DNA from: Vibrio sp. UBA2441
GTDB taxonomy: Bacteria > Pseudomonadota > Gammaproteobacteria > Enterobacterales > Vibrionaceae
Assembly (NCBI GenBank): GCA_002342685.1
Contig: DDQN01000080.1
Location: 1 to 56,148 of the forward strand
Reading direction: 5' to 3'
Length of the DNA: 56,148 bases
Position numbers and translations under genes: made by a program. Numbering within the stretch: the stretch's first letter is position 1; every line of letters begins with the position of its first letter. This document shows, piece after piece, positions 50,724 to 56,148 of this stretch. The notes beneath the pieces are model-generated. The model ran no database searches and was not told the origin of the DNA. It was given only the letters and a program-made list of their open reading frames with translations.

Positions 50724-51707
50724 GTGACTCAAGCATTAAAAGTGATTGCTGGAAACGGAGGGTGGGGTGGGCCGTTGTCTATCCCTATTATTTCTGGAAA
50801 GAAAATCCTCTATGTTACCGGTGGCACTAAACCTGAACTTATTGATCATATTAGTCAACTGACCGGGCTGGAAGCGGTAGATGGTTTTAAGACGATTGTG
50901 CCAGATGAAGACATCGCATTGGTTGTCATTGATTGCGGAGGAACTTTGCGTTGTGGCCTGTATCCGAAAAAAAATATTCCTACGCTTAATATTCACGCGA
51001 CCGGGAAAAGTGGTCCCTTAGCACAGTATATCCATGAGGATATTTATGTGTCGGCTGTAAGGACGGGTAACGTTAGCCTCTGTGGCCAGAATATACCAAC
51101 AAACGATTTGGGAACTTCATGCCGTCAATCGGTACAAAGCCCTGAAATTGACGCTACTAAGAAGTTAAGCCAACAGAGCAATGGATTAATAGCAAAAATT
51201 GGCGTAGGAATGGGCAATGTAATGTCCACTTTTTATCAAGCTGGCAGAGATACTATTGATACAGTATTGAAAACAATACTGCCGTTTATGGCTTTTGTTT
51301 CAATGCTTATCGGCGTCATCATGGCATCAGGAATTGGCGATGTCATCGCACAAGCGTTAACACCTCTTGCGCAAAACCCTCTCGGTTTAGTGACATTGGC
51401 ACTGATATGCTCTTTTCCTTTATTGTCGCCGTTTCTTGGTCCCGGCGCGGTGATTGCTCAGGTTATCGGTGTATTAGTTGGTGTGCAGATAGGTGTGGGG
51501 AATATTCCACCACACTTGGCGTTGCCTGCTCTGTTCGCTATTAATGCACAGGCCGCATGTGACTTTATTCCGGTGGGGTTAGGGCTGGCTGAGGCGGATA
51601 AGGAAACCGTCGAAATAGGGGTGCCATCCGTACTCTATTCGCGATTTTTAACCGGAGCACCTACGGTACTTTTTGCTTGGTTTGTCTCAATGTTTATTTA
51701 TCAATAG
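50724..51707 (+). CDS. srlE: PTS glucitol/sorbitol-specific EIIB, copy 2
   Basis: The 327-aa paralogue of srlE copy 1 starts at GTG 50724 (AAGGGCTAGTTT upstream). Cys77 in LRCGLYPKKNIPTLNI and the full C-terminal membrane domain are present (LLSPFLGPGAVIAQVIGVLVGVQIGVG). The hinge between domains (about 115-150) differs in sequence and Cys content from copy 1, so specificity or regulation may differ. Confidence 0.93.
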   Translation: MTQALKVIAGNGGWGGPLSIPIISGKKILYVTGGTKPELIDHISQLTGLEAVDGFKTIVPDEDIALVVIDCGGTLRCGLYPKKNIPTLNIHATGKSGPLAQYIHEDIYVSAVRTGNVSLCGQNIPTNDLGTSCRQSVQSPEIDATKKLSQQSNGLIAKIGVGMGNVMSTFYQAGRDTIDTVLKTILPFMAFVSMLIGVIMASGIGDVIAQALTPLAQNPLGLVTLALICSFPLLSPFLGPGAVIAQVIGVLVGVQIGVGNIPPHLALPALFAINAQAACDFIPVGLGLAEADKETVEIGVPSVLYSRFLTGAPTVLFAWFVSMFIYQ

Positions 51708-51716
51708 AGGCTCTAC

Positions 51717-52076
51717 ATGGCATTGCAGTTTAACGCTACCATCACTTATATCGGCGAATTAGCCTTAGACGCCCTTGAAGACAATATGCTCATTCTGTTT
51801 AATGAAACCGCGCCGGAAGATGTTGCGAGTTACTGTTTTGTGCATGATCAGGGAACAGCCAGCGGGAACATCACCAAAGAGAGTACTTTGATGATAGCAG
51901 ATAAGGACTATATCGTTACCGCTGTAGGAGAAGCTGCCAATCAAAATTTGATGGAGTTGGGGCATATTACTATTAAGTTTGATGGCCGATCTGAACCTGA
52001 ATTCCCGGGTACCATCCACGTGATTGGCCATTGCCCTCTTACAATCAAGTTAGGCGATAGTATTATATTTGGCTAA
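51717..52076 (+). CDS. srlB: PTS glucitol/sorbitol-specific EIIA, copy 2
   Basis: The 119-aa EIIA has active His43 in YCFVHDQGTASG and the GEAANQNLMELGHITIKFDG block. It ends the second transporter operon and is followed by a terminator at 52116. No second dehydrogenase is present, so phosphorylated product would need SrlD or another enzyme. Confidence 0.93.
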   Translation: MALQFNATITYIGELALDALEDNMLILFNETAPEDVASYCFVHDQGTASGNITKESTLMIADKDYIVTAVGEAANQNLMELGHITIKFDGRSEPEFPGTIHVIGHCPLTIKLGDSIIFG

Positions 52077-52115
52077 GAATATTTGTATTTATCACCGTGC
52101 ATCTCATACATTAAG

Positions 52116-52142
52116 GAACCCTAATTGTTAGGGTTCTTCTTA
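52116..52142 (+). terminator. Terminator after second srlB
   Basis: GAACCCTAA (52116-52124) pairs with TTAGGGTTC (52128-52136), then TTCTTATTT. Confidence 0.85.
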
Positions 52143-52402
52143 TTTCCCATATCCTTACAATACTTCCTTTGATTCTATAATTTCAAATACTTCAATTACT
52201 ATGTGATTTGATTAAGTTCCGATAATGGTAAATCAGATTCCATGTGATATTCGCTTTTATCTTCTTTCATTTGCCGCTATATATTATTAGTATATTTTTC
52301 TTAAAGTGGTTTTATTGTACTGATATATAAATAAATTATTATGTTTGGTTTGCTGGTGTAGATTGAAGCGCCAGTCTCTTTATAGAAGTGGATGAGTATT
52401 GA
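52143..52402. other. AT-rich gap before methyltransferase
   Basis: The 260 bases after the terminator are AT-rich with no gene; they should contain the methyltransferase promoter. Confidence 0.5.
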
Positions 52403-53197
52403 ATGAAAGAATTAATCGCACAATATACTGGGGCAGATGAAGATTCTCGCCTTACACGGCAATATATTGCTCAGCTAGAATTTGACACTACAATGCACGC
52501 CTTGAGCAAGTACCTGAATCCGGGCATATCTGTGTGTGAACTGGGCGCAGCTACTGGCCGCTATTCATTAAGGTTTGCTGAACTGGGATGTCACGTTACT
52601 GCGGTAGAAATAGCTCAGGAACAAGTGGACATCCTTGCCGAGAAAGCGAAATGCAGAGGATTAGAGATAGATTTCCATCAAGGAAATGCCTGCTCATTAC
52701 CTTTCATTGCAGATGCGTCGCAAGATGTTTGCGTTATTCTTGGCCCTTTATACCATCTGCAATCTCAGGCCGAGAGGGATCAGGTAATGCAAGAAGCCAG
52801 GCGAATACTAAAGCCTGATGGTGTGGTTGCGGTGGCTTATATATCTCGTTTTTTTGTTGCCGGGTTGTTTGCACAGAAGTTCCCGGAGCTGGTTGAACCG
52901 GAAGTGATGAGTGAGCTGCTTGAAACGGGTTTAGTCTCTCATCCTGATGCAGACAGCTTTTTCAGGGTTGGGTATTTTTCTTCACCTTCTGAAATAGAGT
53001 CTTTGGTTTATCTGGGGGGCTTTAAACCTGTACGACATATCGCAACGGATGGTTTTGCCAGATATATTTCCAGCGGTGTTAACAATTTTTCGCCATCACA
53101 ATATCAAACCTGGCTACAGAGTCACCTTCATACCTGTGATGAGCCCACATTGCTGGGTTCGAGCAATCACGGTTTAGTGATTGCTCAACGCGTTTAG
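52403..53197 (+). CDS. Class I SAM-dependent methyltransferase
   Basis: The 264-aa protein contains motif I VCELGAATGRYSLRFAELG (about residues 46-64), acidic motif II VTAVEIAQEQ, and CVILGPLYHLQ with REARRILKPDGVVAVAYI, a typical UbiE/SmtA-like fold of unknown substrate. It is cotranscribed with the GNAT gene (18-bp gap). Part of its 3' end is duplicated as a fossil near 35.25 kb. Confidence 0.92.
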   Translation: MKELIAQYTGADEDSRLTRQYIAQLEFDTTMHALSKYLNPGISVCELGAATGRYSLRFAELGCHVTAVEIAQEQVDILAEKAKCRGLEIDFHQGNACSLPFIADASQDVCVILGPLYHLQSQAERDQVMQEARRILKPDGVVAVAYISRFFVAGLFAQKFPELVEPEVMSELLETGLVSHPDADSFFRVGYFSSPSEIESLVYLGGFKPVRHIATDGFARYISSGVNNFSPSQYQTWLQSHLHTCDEPTLLGSSNHGLVIAQRV

Positions 53198-53215
53198 ACC
53201 GATATTAGGATAATT

Positions 53216-53653
53216 ATGACTATGACGATTCGAGAAATGACCATTGCGGATTATGATCAGGTAATCAGGCTTTGGTCCACCACTGAGGCCATGCTGTTAA
53301 GAGATGCAGACTCACGAGAGAGCATTGAACGTTATCTTAAACTGAACTCGGGTTTAAGTTTTGTGGCAGAAAAACCAGAGACAATCACTGGTGCAATATT
53401 GGTGGGTACCGATGGACGAAGAGGCTATGTTCAGCACCTGGCCGTTCACGAGGGTGAACGAGGTGAAGGAATAGGTAAACAGTTGATCACTCATGCCATA
53501 GAAGCACTTCAGGCGACAGGGATATCAAAGACTCATCTGTTTGTTGCGAACGACAATATTAATACGCAGCAGTTTTATCACTCTCTCGGTTGGTTCCCGC
53601 GAGATGAGGTACGTATGTACTCGTTTAATACGTCAGCTAACCTAAATATTTAA
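53216..53653 (+). CDS. GNAT family N-acetyltransferase
   Basis: This is a 145-aa acetyltransferase: TIREMTIADYDQVIRLW start, AILVGTDGRRGYVQHLAV (motif region), acetyl-CoA loop HEGERGEGIGKQLITHA, and C-terminal FYHSLGWFPRDEVRMY. The ATG (AGGATAATT upstream) follows the methyltransferase by 18 bp. The C-terminal part is the source of the fossil at 35.3-35.4 kb. Confidence 0.93.
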   Translation: MTMTIREMTIADYDQVIRLWSTTEAMLLRDADSRESIERYLKLNSGLSFVAEKPETITGAILVGTDGRRGYVQHLAVHEGERGEGIGKQLITHAIEALQATGISKTHLFVANDNINTQQFYHSLGWFPRDEVRMYSFNTSANLNI

Positions 53654-53709
53654 TGGTAGTAAGATCGGAGTCTATTACCCAGTGATTACGAAAAAATATG
53701 AGGAATGCA

Positions 53710-54183
53710 ATGTCAGACACTAAGTCAGGGACAGAACAAATAATCAGGTTGGATATCAAAAACCAGCAACAACGTGATGATATGCAAAAACTGTTTATCG
53801 AATACAGCTCTGTAGCAGACGCAAATATCAAAGAAAACATTGTAGAAAAGCTCTGTGAACTGCCTTACTTTATCGGTTTTATTGCGTATTTGGCGAATGA
53901 GCCCGTTGGCTTTGCCGTCTGCTTTGAATCATTTTCATCCTATCGCTGTAAGAAGATACTTAATATCCATGACTTTATGATAGGGGGAAAACACCGTGGC
54001 CGCGGGTATGGCAAAGTGCTTTTAGCGGGTGTAGAAAAGTTTTGTTTAGAGAATGACTACCTGAAAATGACCTTAGAGGTAGATGACGATAACTATTCGG
54101 CCCAGCGGTTATACACCAGTTGCGGGTTTGAAGACCATCAAGTAGTGTTAAAAGGCCTTCTGCACTGGCAGAAGTATTTGTAA
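53710..54183 (+). CDS. GNAT family N-acetyltransferase
   Basis: This is a 157-aa acetyltransferase unrelated in detail to its neighbour: ANEPVGFAVCFESFSSY, LNIHDFMIGGKHRGRGYGKVLL (acetyl-CoA loop R-G-x-G-x), and AQRLYTSCGFEDHQVV. ATG 53710 has GAGG 6 bases upstream and is preferred over 53698. It is probably cotranscribed with the preceding pair. Confidence 0.9.
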   Translation: MSDTKSGTEQIIRLDIKNQQQRDDMQKLFIEYSSVADANIKENIVEKLCELPYFIGFIAYLANEPVGFAVCFESFSSYRCKKILNIHDFMIGGKHRGRGYGKVLLAGVEKFCLENDYLKMTLEVDDDNYSAQRLYTSCGFEDHQVVLKGLLHWQKYL

Positions 54184-54856
54184 ATAACATGAAACACACT
54201 GGCTAAAACGTAATTATTCCAAATAATTGTAAGTACACCAAAACAAGACCGCTTCCTGCTAATAGCATGTTTGACACAAATAAGTTGGATAAATCAAAGA
54301 CTCCCATACCACGCAGTATTAGTGTGACCGAGACACAGGCTATTCGTTCATATTAATATCGGTGTTTTTTTTCTCATAACTGGCATGCTTTTACTTTGCC
54401 CCATCAAACATTCCGACAGGTGTTGATGTATGTGTACCAGTGGCCTCAGATAATATTTTGTTGCTCATACTTTAGGCTGTTAGAACAGTTGAAAAGCTTA
54501 CAAAGTCTGCTTAAGCAGAGCTGTTAAATAAGATGTTATGTCTCATACCTATGTCTCAATGTGAATAATTGTCGTAAACAGGCGCATTGACATTTCATCG
54601 CTTTCCTCTCTCCACACTTGATTACCTATTTTGCACGTTTGGTTAACTAACGGCGCAACAGAAAAAGTTATTGGGTTAAAATTTCAAAGCGTTTTTTACC
54701 ATGTCATCACATTGCCATATTTAAGAGCAGCAAGATAACCCTACAGAAAAACTTGCTAGTGATGGGTAGGAGTACTGCCTTAGAAACATAAAACTGATTT
54801 TCAAATTTCGAGTTTGTATTACACCTAGATATAAAAAATAATAAGAAGGATTAGGT
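54184..54856. other. 673-bp gene-free stretch with a phoA fossil
   Basis: No intact gene. The fossil at 54398-54468 and the promoter/ribosome site (AAGGATTAGGT) of the chemoreceptor are the only recognisable items. Confidence 0.6.
54398..54468 (-). pseudogene. Fossil of the phoA 3' end
   Basis: The segment matches phoA positions about 40331-40402 closely, including TGTTGATGTATGTGT and AATATTTTGTTG, with a one-base shift near 54443. It encodes THTSTPVG and part of the following residues on the minus strand. Flanks do not match, so only about 70 bp were retained. Confidence 0.75.
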
Positions 54857-56148
54857 ATGAATGACTTATTGGCAAGACTCAAACTTTCTCAACTGATCAT
54901 CGGTTCGCTTATGGTGGTTGGGTTAGTCCCGTTGCTCACGCTGAGTGCAATCCTGACTTGGTTGTCTGAAGAAGCATTGGAATCCAGCGCGTTTAACCAG
55001 TTAAATTCGGTAAGAACGATAAAATCAAAACAGGTTAGTAGTTACTTTTCTGAGCGTGAAGGTGATCTAAATGTTTTGGCTAATACGGTTCATTCTTTCC
55101 ATGAGCAAGCCAGTCGAGGCCTTGAGAAAGATACCTTAGCCAAAACGAAATCAATTACTGATTTGATATCCTCCTTTAGTAAGGAGCTTAGCTTATTTGC
55201 ATCTAGTTACGATACGGCCGAAGCATTAAAAGCGTTTAATGCTTCGTTTGTCCCTGGTGAAAACGTGAGAGAAAATGCACGGTGGCGTATCAACAATGAT
55301 ATTTTTGGCGAACATGTTCGCTCTTTCCAAACATCGTTTGGATGGTACGATGCATTTCTTATTAACTTTAACGGCGACATATTGTACACCTCAGAACAAG
55401 AATCAGACTTGGGCAAAAATATCGGTGATAAATCCATTAAAGATTCGGGCTTAGCAGATGCTTTTCGTAAAGCGCGTGAAGGGAGTACACAAGACAATAA
55501 GACTTACTTTGGTGATTTCGCTTATTTCGAGCCATCTCAGGATTATGCCGCATTTATTTTAACTAAGGTTGTGAGCAATAAGAAAATCGTAGGTTATGTT
55601 GCTTTACAATTTCCGTTGAAAAGGGTCAATGATCTGCTTGGGTTTACAGATAGCACTACCTCAGGCTCATCCAGCTACCTTGTCGGTCAGGACAAAAAAC
55701 TAAGATCCGACACCACATTCTTGTCTATTTCTGATTCACATCGAAAAAATCACCGGATTGATACAAAAAGCACAAAGGATGGTTTGTCCGGGATATCAGG
55801 CAAGGGCATTACACGAAACAGTCAAAATGAGCTGGTGCTTGCTCAGTGGCAGCCAATCACAGTGTCAGAAGATACACGGTGGGTATTTATCAATGAAATG
55901 TCTATTGATACTGCGGTTGTGCCTGTCGATTCAAACGGCACTTCGTTTTATAACCAGTACATGAAAGAGTATGGTTATCATGATGTTTTCCTTATTGAGC
56001 CGGAAGGTGAAATTTTCTATACAGAAACCAAAGAAGCGGATTATAAGACTAACATTCTGTCAGGACGTTATTCGGATACTAATTTGGGAACTCTGGTTAA
56101 TGAGGTGAAAAGAACAGGGAGCTATGGCCTTAATGCCGTTCACTTAAG
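54857..56148 (+). CDS. Methyl-accepting chemotaxis protein sensory region, truncated by insertion
   Basis: The reading frame is open from ATG 54857 (AAGGA upstream) to the window end. It encodes an N-terminal TM helix (about 13-38, LIIGSLMVVGLVPLLTLSAIL) and a large periplasmic Cache-like sensor (about 40-430) with FGWYDAFLINFNGDILYTSEQESDLG and a second HDVFLIEPEGEIFYT repeat. HAMP and signalling domains are not reached. After YGL at about residue 425 the frame reads into the terminal repeat (NAVHL) where family members I recall continue with ADFxPYAPS, so the gene is probably disrupted there. Confidence 0.8.
   Translation, partial: MNDLLARLKLSQLIIGSLMVVGLVPLLTLSAILTWLSEEALESSAFNQLNSVRTIKSKQVSSYFSEREGDLNVLANTVHSFHEQASRGLEKDTLAKTKSITDLISSFSKELSLFASSYDTAEALKAFNASFVPGENVRENARWRINNDIFGEHVRSFQTSFGWYDAFLINFNGDILYTSEQESDLGKNIGDKSIKDSGLADAFRKAREGSTQDNKTYFGDFAYFEPSQDYAAFILTKVVSNKKIVGYVALQFPLKRVNDLLGFTDSTTSGSSSYLVGQDKKLRSDTTFLSISDSHRKNHRIDTKSTKDGLSGISGKGITRNSQNELVLAQWQPITVSEDTRWVFINEMSIDTAVVPVDSNGTSFYNQYMKEYGYHDVFLIEPEGEIFYTETKEADYKTNILSGRYSDTNLGTLVNEVKRTGSYGLNAVHL
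56131..56148. repeat. Right copy of 18-bp terminal inverted repeat (probable insertion-sequence end)
   Basis: TAATGCCGTTCACTTAAG is the reverse complement of 2-19. It follows directly after the chemoreceptor codons for YGL. Confidence 0.7.

Noticed and set aside
1..56148. tRNA, rRNA or complete transposase genes
   Set aside because: None found by reading both strands; only element ends are visible at the window borders.

Overview
The window reads as one accessory-rich stretch of a marine Vibrionaceae chromosome (Vibrio/Photobacterium-like). The grounds are moderate AT-rich composition, Vibrio-style gene content (chrR/photolyase cluster, duplicated sorbitol PTS, NupC, YghX-like hydrolase, GGDEF and chemoreceptor genes), strong Shine-Dalgarno sites and CRP-like sites. 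I see no rRNA, tRNA, CRISPR array or complete insertion sequence. The first and last bases are the same 18-bp sequence in inverted orientation (2-19 and 56131-56148). This suggests the segment is bounded on both sides by copies of one insertion element, and that the chemoreceptor gene at the right end is cut by it.

Layout. 1-5.1 kb: a lipoprotein gene facing a WYL-regulator / TerB-like / glycine-rich membrane protein / small coiled-coil locus. 5.2-16.2 kb: a fasciclin lipoprotein and then a long, tightly packed operon built around an ECF sigma factor and its ChrR-type zinc/cupin anti-sigma. It contains a LON-domain protein, a DUF523/DUF1722 protein, a photolyase, an NTF2-like protein, an SDR, a FAD oxidoreductase, DUF1365, cyclopropane fatty acid synthase, DUF2878, a chalcone-isomerase-like protein and a DUF3833 lipoprotein. 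By analogy with Rhodobacter RpoE/ChrR this is a light and singlet-oxygen response regulon. Two matching ECF-type promoters (TGATCY-N18-TAW) are visible, one before the fasciclin gene and one before the sigma factor. 16.3-17.6 kb: two unknown genes.

18.2-22.3 kb: a three-gene envelope locus (OmpA-domain glycine-zipper lipoprotein, five-TM inner-membrane protein with a coiled-coil tail, secreted VWA-like protein) that I cannot match to a named system. 22.5-31.2 kb: LysR/PhzF pair; a PTS B-C-A operon of the ascorbate type with a striking 18-bp palindrome made of two CRP-like sites; a phage-like repeat protein; then a LysR regulator divergent from an archaeal-type S-adenosylhomocysteinase-like gene and a NupC nucleoside transporter. 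31.5-40.2 kb: GAF-PAS-GGDEF cyclase, epoxide-hydrolase-like enzyme, HTH-WYL regulator, rhodanese, nucleoside hydrolase, two more alpha/beta hydrolases and a CSD-DUF1294 protein. 40.2-43.9 kb: periplasmic alkaline phosphatase and sulfatase.

44.2-52.1 kb: a sorbitol (glucitol) utilisation region with gutQ-like isomerase divergent from srlA-E-B-D, a 33-codon small membrane ORF, gutM, srlR, and then a second full srlA-E-B transporter set with its own CRP-like site. 52.4-54.2 kb: methyltransferase and two GNAT acetyltransferases. 54.2-56.1 kb: a non-coding stretch holding a phosphatase-gene fossil, and the truncated chemoreceptor.

The window carries several gene fossils: a methyltransferase/GNAT remnant at 35.2 kb, a mogA 3' fragment welded to the nucleoside hydrolase tail at 36.2 kb, and a phoA 3' fragment at 54.4 kb. 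Together with the terminal inverted repeats they indicate a region shaped by repeated recombination. Function calls are from reading translations by eye; no searches were run.
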